Assembly: GCA_947626845.1 (NCBI GenBank) | Contig: CANQTW010000011.1 | Coordinates: forward strand, 1-64,000 | DNA length: 64,000 bases | Direction of reading: 5' to 3' | Origin: an uncultured Oscillospiraceae bacterium | Lineage (GTDB): Bacteria; Bacillota; Clostridia; Oscillospirales; Oscillospiraceae | In this document: one piece after another, positions 42,527 through 51,312 of the stretch | How the letters are laid out: every line of letters starts with the position of its first letter | Position numbering within the stretch: position 1 is the stretch's first letter | The notes under the pieces: model-generated | Databases searched by the model: none | Told to the model about the DNA's origin: nothing | What the model saw: the letters and a program-made list of their open reading frames with translations, nothing else | Translations under genes and position numbers: made by a program

Positions 42527-43184
42527 CTCCCCATTTTGTGATGATGTACTCCGGCTCGGCGGGGTTGGCCTCCAGCTTCTCGCGGAGGCGATGGACATGT
42601 ACGTCCACGGTGCGGATATCGCCCTGGAAGTCATACCCCCAGATGATGTTCAGCAGATTCTCCCGGCTGTATACCCGTCCGGGGTTCTTCATCAGAAGCT
42701 CGATCACGTCAAATTCGCGGCCCGTCAGCTCGACGCTCTCGTTGTTTTTAAAGGCCATGCGCCTGTCGCAGTCGATGGAGATAGGCCCGAAGGTGATCAG
42801 GTTCTGATCCTCCGCCTGGCTCTTCAGGGCCGAGCGGCGCAGCAGTGCCCGGACGCGCGCCTTCAGCTCCAGGATGTTGAAGGGCTTTGTGATATAGTCG
42901 TCCGCCCCGTACTCAAAGCCGATGATCTTGTCCATGTCGTCGGACCTGGCGGTGAGCATGATGACCGGCACCTGAGAAAACTCTCTCAGCCGCATACATA
43001 CCTCCAGCCCCGACAGCTTCGGCATCATCAGGTCCAGGATGATCAGGTCAAAGTCCCCCGTCTTGGCAAGGTTCAGCGCCTCCTCCCCGTCGTAGGCGGC
43101 TTCCACCTGGTAGCCCTCGTTCTCCAGATTGAATTTGATGCCGCGGACGATCATCTTTTCGTCGTCAACCACAAGTATTTTCAT
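42504..43184 (-). CDS. OmpR/PhoB-family response regulator
   Basis: The 226-residue regulator has a receiver domain (ILVVDDEK; phospho-Asp in LIILDLMMPKLSG; Lys in DDYITKPFN) and a winged-helix DNA-binding domain (LTGREFDVIELLMKNPGRVYSRENLL; TVDVHVHRLREKLE). ATG 43184 is chosen, with GAGAGGTGAC ahead; ATG 43187 is adjacent. The frame continues upstream but has no ribosome site. It is co-expressed with the kinase. Confidence 0.93.
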   Translation of the reverse strand: MKILVVDDEKMIVRGIKFNLENEGYQVEAAYDGEEALNLAKTGDFDLIILDLMMPKLSGLEVCMRLREFSQVPVIMLTARSDDMDKIIGFEYGADDYITKPFNILELKARVRALLRRSALKSQAEDQNLITFGPISIDCDRRMAFKNNESVELTGREFDVIELLMKNPGRVYSRENLLNIIWGYDFQGDIRTVDVHVHRLREKLEANPAEPEYIITKWGVGYYFKG

Positions 43185-43257
43185 CATGTCACCTCTCCCG
43201 CCGGCAGGCGTGTTTCGCCTGCCAGGAATTTTAAGATACAAAAATCGACATTTCGTA

Positions 43258-43286
43258 TTGATTTTACAGTGAAAAAAAGATATTAT
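43258..43286 (+). promoter_or_regulatory. promoter of the D,D-carboxypeptidase gene
   Basis: TTGATT (43258-43263), a 17-bp spacer and TATTAT (43281-43286) predict a leader of about 77 nt. Confidence 0.7.
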
Positions 43287-43311
43287 ATAAGGGCAGGGGC
43301 CAGTCCCCCAA
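43282..43311 (-). promoter_or_regulatory. candidate promoter of the response regulator operon
   Basis: On the minus strand TTGGGG (43306-43311), an 18-bp spacer and TATAAT (43282-43287). Its -10 overlaps the -10 of the divergent carboxypeptidase promoter, so the two would compete for polymerase. Confidence 0.4.
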
Positions 43312-43368
43312 CTCATTGTACACCATAATTTTTCCTTTGTCCATCACTTTTCTGCCCGGAGAGATAAA

Positions 43369-45096
43369 ATGAACGCCATGAACACTGTTTTTTCCCGAAA
43401 ATGTTCCCGCGGCCTTTGCCTTCTGCTGGCCGCGGCGCTGATACTGCTCGCCCTTCTGTCCGCCGCCCCCGCCGCCAGCGCCCTGGAGGACCCGGCGCTG
43501 GACGCCGCCGTGGCTCTTTTAGTGGATATGGACAACGGCGCAATCCTCTTTGGCAAGAACGAGACCGAGTCCCGCTCTCCGGCCAGCATGGTCAAGATCA
43601 TGACGGCCCTGATGGCCATCGAGGCCTATGAACGGGGGGATATCGGCCTTACGGACCTATGCACCGTCAACGAGTCCGCCTTCAGCGACATCGACGAGGA
43701 CGGCAGCACCGCCGGCTTCCAGGTGGGCGAGGAGATCCCCTTCGAGGCGCTTCTGTACAGCATCATGCTTGTCTCCGCCAACGAGGGCTGCAACGTGATC
43801 GCCGAGGCCGTGGACGGCACCGTCTCCTCTTTCGTGGCGCGGATGAACGCCCGCGCCCTGGAGCTGGGATGCACCGGCACCAACTTCGCCAACACCCACG
43901 GTATGCCCAACGAGAACTGCTACTCCACCGCCTACGACCTCTACCTCATCACCATGGAGGCCATGACCCACAACCTCTTCAAGCGCATCTGCTCGTCTAA
44001 AAGCTACGTGATCCCCGCCACCAACCTGTCCGAGGAGCGCGTCATCCGCAACGGCAACAGCCTCCTGAACTCCGAAAGTACCTACTACTACGAATACGCC
44101 TCCGGCGTCAAGACCGGCTACACCGCCTCCGCCGGATATTGCGCCATCGCCACCGCCTCCAAGGACGGACGCGATCTGCTCAGCGTGATCCTGGGCGCCC
44201 AGTCCGCCGTCGCCGAGGACGGCAGGACGGAGATACGCAGCTATACCGACACCAAGCGCCTGATGAACTGGGGCTTTGACAACTTCAACTACCGCGATCT
44301 GCTGACCACCATGAAGCTGATGGCGGAGATCCCCGTCAAGCTGGGCCGCGGCGCCTCCTCCGTGGTGCTTCGTCCGGAAGAGAACGTGGTCGCCCTCCTG
44401 CCCAGCGACGCCGACCTGACCCAGGTCAAGCTGGAGCCCAAGCTCTACGACGAGGGGCCTCTCACCGCCCCGGTGGAGAAGGGCGCGGTCCTGGGCGAGG
44501 TCACGGTCACCTTCAACGGCCAGAACTACGGCACCGTGAACCTCATCGCCAACACCGCCGTGGAGCTGGACCGGGCCGCCTACATAGGCTCGGAGATCAT
44601 GAACACCCTGCGGAACAAATACGTGCGCCTCACCATCACGGTACTGGTGGTGCTGCTCATCCTCTATGTGGCCTTCATCATCTATTACAACATCCGACGG
44701 GTCAACAAGCGCAAGGTCGCCAACGAGCTGGCCCGCCAGCGCATCCAGGAGTACCGCCGCTCCCAGTCCACCGGCATGAGCTTTGAGGAGATCGAGGCCC
44801 GCCGCCGGAACGAACCCAGAGACCCGCGGGCCTACCAGGATACCCGCCGCGCGGAGGAATACCGGCGCGCCCAGGAGGCCCAGCAGACCCAGGAGTACCG
44901 CCGTGTGCCGGATACCCAACGCGCCCAGGAATACCGCCGTGTCCAGGAGGCCCAGCGCGCCCGCCAGGAGGCCCAGCGTCCGGTTCAGCAGCGTCCCAAC
45001 GCCCCCGCCGGCGCCACCACGGGCATGACCTTCGAGGAGATCGAGGCCATCATCCGCAAGCGGGACGAGGAAGCGAAGAAAAACAACTCCAAATGA
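43369..45096 (+). CDS. D-alanyl-D-alanine carboxypeptidase (S11) with repeat-rich tail
   Basis: The 575-residue protein has a signal peptide to about residue 38. The penicillin-binding catalytic motifs are SMVK (Ser73-Lys76), SAN (136-138) and KTG (248-250). A PBP5-type C-terminal beta domain follows, then a membrane helix near residues 421-443 and a cytoplasmic tail of about 130 residues made of Arg/Gln/Glu repeats (EYRRVQEAQRA) that ends TTGMTFEEIEAIIRKRDEE. The enzyme trims peptidoglycan pentapeptides outside the membrane. Unlike PBP5 it is anchored by a real transmembrane helix with an internal tail, which could dock a partner. ATG 43369 follows GGAGAG. Confidence 0.92.
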   Translation: MNAMNTVFSRKCSRGLCLLLAAALILLALLSAAPAASALEDPALDAAVALLVDMDNGAILFGKNETESRSPASMVKIMTALMAIEAYERGDIGLTDLCTVNESAFSDIDEDGSTAGFQVGEEIPFEALLYSIMLVSANEGCNVIAEAVDGTVSSFVARMNARALELGCTGTNFANTHGMPNENCYSTAYDLYLITMEAMTHNLFKRICSSKSYVIPATNLSEERVIRNGNSLLNSESTYYYEYASGVKTGYTASAGYCAIATASKDGRDLLSVILGAQSAVAEDGRTEIRSYTDTKRLMNWGFDNFNYRDLLTTMKLMAEIPVKLGRGASSVVLRPEENVVALLPSDADLTQVKLEPKLYDEGPLTAPVEKGAVLGEVTVTFNGQNYGTVNLIANTAVELDRAAYIGSEIMNTLRNKYVRLTITVLVVLLILYVAFIIYYNIRRVNKRKVANELARQRIQEYRRSQSTGMSFEEIEARRRNEPRDPRAYQDTRRAEEYRRAQEAQQTQEYRRVPDTQRAQEYRRVQEAQRARQEAQRPVQQRPNAPAGATTGMTFEEIEAIIRKRDEEAKKNNSK

Positions 45097-45103
45097 CCCC
45101 CTT

Positions 45104-45132
45104 CCCTGAACCAGCCGGTTCAGGGATTTTTT
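45104..45132 (+). terminator. terminator of the carboxypeptidase gene
   Basis: CCCTGAACC/GGTTCAGGG stem with AGCC loop is followed by ATTTTTTC. Confidence 0.92.
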
Positions 45133-45141
45133 CTCCGTTTG

Positions 45142-45170
45142 TTGACACGGCGCGAAATGCGGAGTACAAT
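45142..45170 (+). promoter_or_regulatory. promoter of the AEC transporter gene
   Basis: TTGACA (45142-45147), a 17-bp spacer and TACAAT (45165-45170), 36 bp before the start codon. Confidence 0.85.
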
Positions 45171-45206
45171 TCAGGAGAAAAGACAGTATTGTTGAGGTGA
45201 CGATCC

Positions 45207-46148
45207 ATGCAGGGCTTAACGCTCGCGTTCAATGTGGTGACGCCCCTGGTCATTTACATGGTCATCGGCGTGATCATACGGCTTTTGAAGCTTTTCAGTA
45301 ACAGCACCCTGAAGGAGCTGAATAACGTCATTTTCAAGGTCCTTATCCCCTTCTCGCTGTTTTTTGACATCTACAGCGCCGATCTGGGCTCCGTGGTCAG
45401 CGCGCCGCTGTTTCTGTGGACCTGCGGCCTCATCACCGCCACCTTCGTCATCGCCCTCCTGGTCTCCATAAAGGCCATGCCCAATGATCGGGCCGACATC
45501 CCCACCGTGGCCCAGGGCATCTACCGCTCCAACACCGTCCTCTTCGGCACCGTCATCAGCCGCTCCATTGCCGGCGAGGAGGGCGCGGCCATTATGGCGG
45601 CTCTCTTCGTGGTGGTGGTCCCCCTGCTCAATATCCTGGCGGTCATCGACTTCGAGGTCATGCGCGGGGGTAAGGTCGATCTCAAAAAGACCCTGTGGCA
45701 GATCGTCAAGAACCCCCTGGTGGTGGCGGGTATCCTGGGCGGCGTGGTGAACCTGTCCGGCCTTAAACTGCCGGAGCTTGTGTGCCAGCCCCTCATCACC
45801 CTGGGCGACCTGGCCTCCCCCCTGGCCCTGGTGGTGCTGGGCGCCATGCTCTCCTTCAAGAGCATGGTCAGCCACAAGGGCCGCCTGCTCACCGCCGTCT
45901 TCTGCAAATTAGTGGCCGTACCGGCGGTGTGCCTCACTGTTATGGCGCTCCTGGGCTATCGCGGGGCCGCCATGGCGGCGCTTCTGGCCGTGTTCGCCTC
46001 CCCCACCGCCGTGGCCTCCACCCCCATGGCCCAGACCCTGGGCGGCAACGTGAAGCTGGCCGGCGAGATCGTCGCCCTCACCACCGCCTTCAGCGTCGTC
46101 ACCGTCTTTCTCTTCATCGCGGTCCTGTCGAACCTGGGTCTCCTCTGA
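45207..46148 (+). CDS. AEC-family (auxin efflux carrier-like) transporter
   Basis: The 313-residue membrane protein has about ten hydrophobic segments in two five-helix halves and motifs of the family: IYRSNTVLFGTVISRS with the conserved Asn in the unwound helix, and ASPTAVASTPMAQTLGG. Bacterial relatives move small carboxylates such as malate or malonate; the substrate here cannot be told. GAGGTGA precedes ATG 45207. Flanked by terminators, it is monocistronic. Confidence 0.9.
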   Translation: MQGLTLAFNVVTPLVIYMVIGVIIRLLKLFSNSTLKELNNVIFKVLIPFSLFFDIYSADLGSVVSAPLFLWTCGLITATFVIALLVSIKAMPNDRADIPTVAQGIYRSNTVLFGTVISRSIAGEEGAAIMAALFVVVVPLLNILAVIDFEVMRGGKVDLKKTLWQIVKNPLVVAGILGGVVNLSGLKLPELVCQPLITLGDLASPLALVVLGAMLSFKSMVSHKGRLLTAVFCKLVAVPAVCLTVMALLGYRGAAMAALLAVFASPTAVASTPMAQTLGGNVKLAGEIVALTTAFSVVTVFLFIAVLSNLGLL

Positions 46149-46177
46149 CCGCCCAACCCTTCCGTGAAACCGTGGGG

Positions 46178-46221
46178 CCCCGAACAGCGCTTTGCCCCAG
46201 GGCGCTGTTTGGGGTTCTTTT
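46178..46221 (+). terminator. terminator of the AEC transporter gene
   Basis: A 13-bp stem CCCCGAACAGCGC/GCGCTGTTTGGGG with one G-T pair is followed by TTCTTTT. Confidence 0.88.
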
Positions 46222-46285
46222 CATTTGGGCGTTACGCCCCCTCCCCTGTCCGAAATTTTTCTTCTTCCGAAAGCCGGAGGGAGAT

Positions 46286-46313
46286 TTTAAGTGAGATTTG
46301 AGAAAGATTTGAG
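46286..46313 (+). promoter_or_regulatory. direct repeats, candidate autoregulatory operator
   Basis: TTTAAG (46286), TTTGAG (46297) and TTTGAG (46308) lie at exact 11-bp spacing just upstream of the response regulator gene, with a possible -10 CATACT at 46324-46329. Eleven-base direct repeats are the usual binding mode of OmpR-family regulators. The pair recurs at 48237-48253. Confidence 0.55.
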
Positions 46314-46348
46314 ATTTAACTGTCATACTCATGTCGGAGGTGATGAAT

Positions 46349-47020
46349 ATGGCCTATCGCGTCCTGGTCGTAGATGACGAGCCGAAGGTTGTCGCCATGC
46401 TGAAAAGCTTTCTGGAGCGCCAAGGGTATCAGGTGAGCTGTGCCTTTGACGGGCCGGAGGCCGTTGAAAAGGCAAAAGCGCTGCCCGACCTTATTTTGCT
46501 GGACATCAATATGCCGCAGATGGATGGGATCGAGGTGTGCCGTGCCATCAGAGATACCGTGGCCTGCCCGATCCTGTTTCTGACCGCCCGTGACGGGGAT
46601 GAGGACAAGGTGGAGAGCTTTGACGCCGGCGGGGACGATTACATCGTCAAGCCCTTCTCCCTGGCGGAGCTGAAGGCGCGGGTCGAGGCGCATCTTCGCC
46701 GTGACCGACGGAGCCGGAATATACAAAGAAAAGTGTTCGGCGGCATCACCATCGACTACTCGGCCCGTGAGGTCACGGTAAACGGGGAAAGGCTGGCCTT
46801 CAATCGGAAGGATTTTGACATCATCAGGCTCCTGTCGCTGAACCGCGGGCAGGTATTTGAACGGGCCAAAATTTATGACCGGGTCTGGGGCCTGGACGGC
46901 GACGGCGATGACAGCGTCATCATGGAGCATATCCACACCATACGCCTCACCTTTGCCAAGGTCGGGTGTGAAAATTGCATAGAAACGGTATGGGGGATCG
47001 GTTACAAATGGATCGGATAA
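46349..47020 (+). CDS. OmpR-family response regulator
   Basis: The 223-residue regulator has a receiver (VLVVDDEPK; LILLDINMPQMDG; DDYIVKPFS) and a winged helix (LAFNRKDFDIIRLLSLNRGQVFERAKIYDRVWG; VIMEHIHTIRLTFAKV). ATG 46349 (MAYRVLVVDDE) is chosen because GGAGGT lies 7 bases ahead; earlier ATGs at 46331 and 46343 are badly spaced. It forms an operon with the overlapping histidine kinase. Confidence 0.92.
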   Translation: MAYRVLVVDDEPKVVAMLKSFLERQGYQVSCAFDGPEAVEKAKALPDLILLDINMPQMDGIEVCRAIRDTVACPILFLTARDGDEDKVESFDAGGDDYIVKPFSLAELKARVEAHLRRDRRSRNIQRKVFGGITIDYSAREVTVNGERLAFNRKDFDIIRLLSLNRGQVFERAKIYDRVWGLDGDGDDSVIMEHIHTIRLTFAKVGCENCIETVWGIGYKWIG

Positions 47021-48252
47021 AAAACGGACTTCGGAGAATACCCATCCCCGCCGCCTTTATCCTTTGCAGTATCGGGTGCCTTTTGACGGCGCTGGCCCTG
47101 ACGAAGGTCACGGTGGGCGCGGCGAAACGGAACATGACGGCCATCGTCAGCCAGTATGACCAGCCGCCCGCGGACGGCTTCTACGGTATTTACAGCGCCG
47201 AACCGTCCCCGGAAGACCAGCCGGAGGAAAAGGCGCGGCTCGTCATTGTGGACGGCGGCGGGGAGGTGCAGATTGCCAGATTGGCGCCTCTTGACGCGCC
47301 GGATAAGAAGAAATTTGACTTCTACGCCCACATGGACGAGATCGCCGCCCTCTGGTGGTACACGGTCTGCCTCTCCCTTTTTGCCCTCCTGTTTTACCGC
47401 TGGAAGATAAGAAAGCCCTATAAGGCGCTGATGGAGGCGGTGGGCAAGATAGCCGGCAACGACCTCAATTTTCAGATGGACTTTGAGGGCCAGGATGAGC
47501 TGGGGCGGCTGTGCCGGTCCGTCGAGATCATGCGTCAGGCCCTTGTGTGGAACAACCGGAGGATGTGGGACGCCGTGGAGGAGCGCAAGCGCCTGAACGC
47601 GGCCTTCGCCCACGACCTGCGCACGCCCCTGACCGTCATGCGGGGCCACGCGGAGATCATCGAGGCCGAGCTTGAGGAAGAGGCGGCTCTTGGAGACATT
47701 CGGGCCTCGGCGCGGGAGATCTCCGGCCAGATTGACCGTCTCAGTGCTTTTGTAAACACCATGGGACGGCTTCAGAAATTGGAGGACTACGAACCCAACG
47801 CAAAACCCCTCCCCGTCTCGGAGCTTACCGGGCTTCTCGCCAAAACAGCGCAGTTCCTATATCCCGCCGCCGCGGTAAAAGGGCCGCCGGACGATAGCGG
47901 GCTTACCCTTGTCACCGACAGGGAGGCGCTGACGCAGATTTACGAGAACGTCCTGTCCAACGCCGTCCGCCACGCCAGAGAAAAGATAACCGTGTCGTTC
48001 AGGATGGAAGGAGCGCTTGCGGCAATCACCGTACAGGACGACGGGGCGGGCTTCACCAGCCGCGACCTTGAAAACGCCTCCTCCGCCTATTACCGGGGCG
48101 AACGGGCCGGAGAGGATGACCACTTCGGATTGGGCCTTTACATCAGCTCCGTGCTCGCCAAAAAGCTGGGCGGCGGGATCGAGCTGGAAAACGCCCCTGA
48201 GGGCGGCGCGAAGGTGACCATAAAAATTCAAAAAGATTTGAGCGGAATTTGA
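47008..48252 (+). CDS. sensor histidine kinase
   Basis: The 414-residue kinase has two membrane helices (about residues 12-35 and 118-136) around an extracytoplasmic loop of about 80 residues, HAMP, HisKA with FAHDLRTPLTVMRGH (phospho-accepting His) and HATPase (NVLSNAVRHA; DDGAGFTSRDL; GLGLYISSVLAKK). ATG 47008 overlaps the regulator gene by 13 bp. The short sensor loop suggests it senses through the membrane or a partner, and the lipoprotein encoded next is a candidate partner. Confidence 0.9.
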   Translation: MDRIKNGLRRIPIPAAFILCSIGCLLTALALTKVTVGAAKRNMTAIVSQYDQPPADGFYGIYSAEPSPEDQPEEKARLVIVDGGGEVQIARLAPLDAPDKKKFDFYAHMDEIAALWWYTVCLSLFALLFYRWKIRKPYKALMEAVGKIAGNDLNFQMDFEGQDELGRLCRSVEIMRQALVWNNRRMWDAVEERKRLNAAFAHDLRTPLTVMRGHAEIIEAELEEEAALGDIRASAREISGQIDRLSAFVNTMGRLQKLEDYEPNAKPLPVSELTGLLAKTAQFLYPAAAVKGPPDDSGLTLVTDREALTQIYENVLSNAVRHAREKITVSFRMEGALAAITVQDDGAGFTSRDLENASSAYYRGERAGEDDHFGLGLYISSVLAKKLGGGIELENAPEGGAKVTIKIQKDLSGI

Positions 48253-48253
48253 G
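48237..48253 (+). promoter_or_regulatory. direct repeats, candidate operator of the lipoprotein gene
   Basis: TTTGAG at 48237 and 48248, 11 bp apart, overlap the end of the kinase gene and match the repeats before the regulator gene. A possible -10 TTTACT lies at 48262-48267. This suggests that the regulator controls the following lipoprotein gene. Confidence 0.5.
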
Positions 48254-48400
48254 AAATGTCCTTTACTCTGACAGGCGTCGGGAGCGATCCCGGCGCCCGT
48301 TTTTTGTGGAGGCCGCGTCCTTACCAGGGCGGAAACCGGAAAATCTGTCCGACTTGGACGTCCGCTCCACTGTTGACAATGATTTTGGAGGGAACTCAAT

Positions 48401-49714
48401 ATGAAAAAAACAATTCTCCTGCTTCTCTGTACCGTTCTCCTGCTCTCCGGCTGTCAGAGCGCGGCGGAGCCATCCGGTCCTTCCGGCGGCCCCTCTGTGA
48501 ACTCCTCCGGCGCTTCAAGGCCGCCGGATTCTTCACCGCTGCCGGATTCTTCGCCGCTGCCGGCGGCTGAAAGCGGCGCCTGGGAGCGGGGCTTTCAGAA
48601 GGAGATGAACGTCAATCACCCCTTCCGCCTGGGTGCCGCCTGCAAGGCCGGCGGCGGGTACTATCTGCAAAACGAGGGGTACATCTACTACATGGAGGCC
48701 GCCACGGGCCGGATGATCCTGCTGTGCGGCAAGCCGGAGTGTACCCACGAGGACCATACGACCTGCAACGCCTGGGCCAACACAAAATTTCTCACCTTCT
48801 ATGACGGCAAGCTCTGGTACACCAACATGGACGCCATGCACGACAGCCTCCTGACGCTCTGCGCCATGGACCCGGACGGGTCGAACCACCGGGACGTCCA
48901 GGCGCTCATGACCCCGCAGGATATGCAGGGCTGGTATATGGCGATTTGCGCGCCGATGCTGTGGGACGGAGAGATTTTTTTCGTGCTACGGGACAATCGG
49001 GTCTGCAAAAACCGCCTGGGCGGGGACCCGGAGGACAACGTGACGCTTTTCGAGCTGGACACCTCTGATAAGCTGGATTGGGACTGGAAATTCTGGGCGG
49101 ACGGGGACAGTGCCTACGTGATGTGCCGCTATGTAGACGAGGACGGGCGTTCCGAGGCCGTGCTCTATCTTCTGGGCGACAGCGCGAAGGAGACGCGGGC
49201 GCTTTGGCGCTCCTCCCGGATCGTCCCCCGCGGTGATGAGATCGTCTCCTACGCATCCGGCGATAAATTCATCTTCTACATCGCCGGCGGGCATCTCTAT
49301 TATCTCGCGGACGGGGGATTTTGGGACGCGGACCTGAAAACAGGCGGCGAAACAAAACTTGCCGGCGTGTCCGGCGGCCAGGCCCTTTTTACGGACAGTG
49401 AGATGTTCCTCTATTCCGCCCAAGACAGGTCCGTGACCGTTTACGGGCTGGACGGCAGCCGCAAAAGGGAGATCAGCCTGACCTCTGTCTTTGAAGCCTA
49501 TGATGACATCACCTCCTGCGACCCGGTCTTTGTGGACGGCGAAATCTTCTATCTCCTGTGCTACCGTGGTGGGTATCTCAGCGTCGCGTCATCGCTTTTT
49601 CAAATCGACACCGCCTCCGGGGAGCTTCGGGAGCTGCGCGATTGGCCCGCGGCAAACCACGAGCTTCCCTCTCAAGACCACGAGGAGATCGTCGCCGGAA
49701 GCGGAAGCGTATAA
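48401..49714 (+). CDS. lipoprotein with propeller-like repeats
   Basis: The 437-residue protein has lipobox LLLSGCQS (Cys18), a Ser/Pro/Gly linker with a tandem PDSSPLPDSSPLP, then a domain of repeated strands such as GYIYYMEAATGRMILLC, GGHLYYLADGGFWDADL and GEIFYLLCYRGGYLSV, resembling DUF5050-type beta-propellers. CGKPECTHEDHTTCNAW forms a Cys/His cluster that may bind metal. GGAGGG precedes ATG 48401. Position and operator repeats suggest it belongs to the two-component system just upstream, perhaps as an external sensor or target. Function otherwise unknown. Confidence 0.75.
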   Translation: MKKTILLLLCTVLLLSGCQSAAEPSGPSGGPSVNSSGASRPPDSSPLPDSSPLPAAESGAWERGFQKEMNVNHPFRLGAACKAGGGYYLQNEGYIYYMEAATGRMILLCGKPECTHEDHTTCNAWANTKFLTFYDGKLWYTNMDAMHDSLLTLCAMDPDGSNHRDVQALMTPQDMQGWYMAICAPMLWDGEIFFVLRDNRVCKNRLGGDPEDNVTLFELDTSDKLDWDWKFWADGDSAYVMCRYVDEDGRSEAVLYLLGDSAKETRALWRSSRIVPRGDEIVSYASGDKFIFYIAGGHLYYLADGGFWDADLKTGGETKLAGVSGGQALFTDSEMFLYSAQDRSVTVYGLDGSRKREISLTSVFEAYDDITSCDPVFVDGEIFYLLCYRGGYLSVASSLFQIDTASGELRELRDWPAANHELPSQDHEEIVAGSGSV

Positions 49715-49865
49715 AGCCTGAGTCCCTCCGTTTCGCTTTGGATTATATCACATATTTGCCTATTTGTCAAGTAAAAATATCATAAAAATAATTAACTTTT
49801 TGTGAACATTTTAAATTCTTTCTCAGCGCTCACGTCTTGCCCCCTCCCGCCAGTGGGCCGCGGGC

Positions 49866-49900
49866 AAAAAAATAACGCGCCCTCCGGCGCGTTATTTTTT
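49866..49900. terminator. bidirectional terminator
   Basis: The stem AAATAACGCGCC/GGCGCGTTATTT with CTCC loop carries A-tracts and T-tracts on both flanks. It is followed directly by the short family A palindrome. The AT-rich stretch 49715-49865 ahead of it shows nothing else. Confidence 0.85.
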
Positions 49901-49901
49901 C

Positions 49902-49944
49902 GAGACTGTCGAAAAAGCCCTTTAGGGGCTTTTTCGACAGTCTC
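49902..49944. repeat. family A short palindrome
   Basis: A perfect 19-bp inverted repeat, GAGACTGTCGAAAAAGCCC with its complement around TTTAG, equal to the terminal hairpin of the long family A copies. It lies between convergent genes, directly abutting the DUF378 stop codon. Confidence 0.85.
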
Positions 49945-50157
49945 TTAGCCGTTATCCTTTGACTCGATGCGGTCCCTGAACAAAAGGGAAATGCACCAGA
50001 GGGCCGCCAGGGCCACCAGGGTGTAAATCACGCGGCTGACGGAGGCCGTCTGGCCGCCAAAGGCCCAGGCCACCAGATCAAACTTGAAGATGCCCACCAG
50101 GCCCCAGTTGATGCCGCCGATTATCAAAAGGATAAGCGCGATCCTGTCCATGATCAT
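49945..50157 (-). CDS. DUF378 small membrane protein
   Basis: The 70-residue protein has two membrane helices. IALILLIIGGINWGLVGIF followed by FDLVAWAFGG is the DUF378 signature. AAAGGAGGGATC precedes ATG 50157. The role of the family is unknown. Confidence 0.92.
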   Translation of the reverse strand: MIMDRIALILLIIGGINWGLVGIFKFDLVAWAFGGQTASVSRVIYTLVALAALWCISLLFRDRIESKDNG

Positions 50158-50261
50158 AGCATGATCCCTCCTTTGTGTTTGCGGCCTTATTGTTTCTCCT
50201 TTTTCCCCGTTTTATACTCTCGGTTTATTGATTCATATATTGTATCAATCGGCAATTAAAA

Positions 50262-50290
50262 TTGCAATGTTTTTCTCTTTGTCATATAAT
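50262..50290 (+). promoter_or_regulatory. promoter of the dipeptidase gene
   Basis: TTGCAA (50262-50267), a 17-bp spacer and TATAAT (50285-50290), 31 bp before ATG 50322, ruling out the longer in-frame start at 50262. Confidence 0.82.
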
Positions 50291-50321
50291 AGCCTGGAAT
50301 GGGTTTTTTGAGGAGTTTTCT

Positions 50322-51299
50322 ATGAAAATCGTTGATCTTCACTGCGATACCGTCATGCGGTTTTACAGGGGCGAGCACCTGGACGGCCTTTCAGATTCCC
50401 ACATCAGCATGGATCAGCTGCGGGAGGGGGAAACGCTGGCCCAGTGCTTCGCCATCTATGTGCCCACCCGCGGTCCGGCGGACACGCCGGAGAAGCTGGA
50501 GCAGGCCAGGACGTATTTCGACGCCGCCTATGCGGCCTACCGCCGGGAGCTCCGGCTGTGCGCGGACCGCGTCGCTCCGGCCTATACCGCGGCGGATGTG
50601 GAGCGCAACGAGGGCGAGGGCAAGGTCAGCGCCATCCTCACGGTGGAGGACGGCGTCACCCTGAACGGGGCTATTGAGAATGTGGACGGCTATTTTCAAA
50701 AGGGCGTCCGCATGGTGGCCCTCACCTGGAATTGGGAAAACTCCCTGGGCCATCCCCAGAGCGGCGATCCGGCCAAACACGCTCTGGGCCTGAAGCCCTT
50801 CGGCCTGGACTGCGTGCGCCGGATGAACGAGCTGGGCATCGCCGTGGACGTGTCCCACCTCAGCGAGGGCGGCTTCTGGGATGTGGCAAAAAATTCCACA
50901 AAGCCCTTCATCGCCTCCCACTCCTGCTGCCGCGCCCTCTGCGACATCGGCAGGAACCTCACCGACGAACAGATACGCGCCGTCGCGGACTCCGGAGGCG
51001 TCATCGGCCTCAACTACTGCAACGCCTTCCTGCACCCCGTCTCCCGCGCGTTTCATGATGACCGCACCGCCATTTCCGAGCTTATCCGCCATCTGCGGCA
51101 TCTTGTGGCCGTGGGCGGCGAGGACACAGCCGCTCTCGGCTCGGACTACGACGGCATCGAATCGACCTTGGAGTGGGGCGGCTGCGGCGGCCAGCAGCGG
51201 CTGGCGGAGGCCATCATCCGTGAATTTGGCGAAAAAACCGCCGAAAAGATCACCCACCTGAACGCCCTGCGCGCCCTTAAAGATATCATCGGCGCGTAA
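50322..51299 (+). CDS. M19-family (renal-type) dipeptidase
   Basis: The 325-residue zinc dipeptidase has first ligands in VDLHCDT, the bridging Glu region in ILTVEDGVTLNG, LTWNWENSLGHP, VDVSHLSEGGFWDV and FIASHSCCRALC, and GSDYDGIE near the end. No signal peptide, so it is cytosolic. It hydrolyses dipeptides, including those with a C-terminal D-amino acid in some relatives. GAGGAG precedes ATG 50322. Confidence 0.93.
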   Translation: MKIVDLHCDTVMRFYRGEHLDGLSDSHISMDQLREGETLAQCFAIYVPTRGPADTPEKLEQARTYFDAAYAAYRRELRLCADRVAPAYTAADVERNEGEGKVSAILTVEDGVTLNGAIENVDGYFQKGVRMVALTWNWENSLGHPQSGDPAKHALGLKPFGLDCVRRMNELGIAVDVSHLSEGGFWDVAKNSTKPFIASHSCCRALCDIGRNLTDEQIRAVADSGGVIGLNYCNAFLHPVSRAFHDDRTAISELIRHLRHLVAVGGEDTAALGSDYDGIESTLEWGGCGGQQRLAEAIIREFGEKTAEKITHLNALRALKDIIGA

Positions 51300-51312
51300 C
51301 GCTCTTTATTTC

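Noticed and set aside
48373..48378. TTGACA just before the lipoprotein gene as a -35 box
   Set aside because: The -10 position would fall on the ribosome site and start codon, with no matching sequence.
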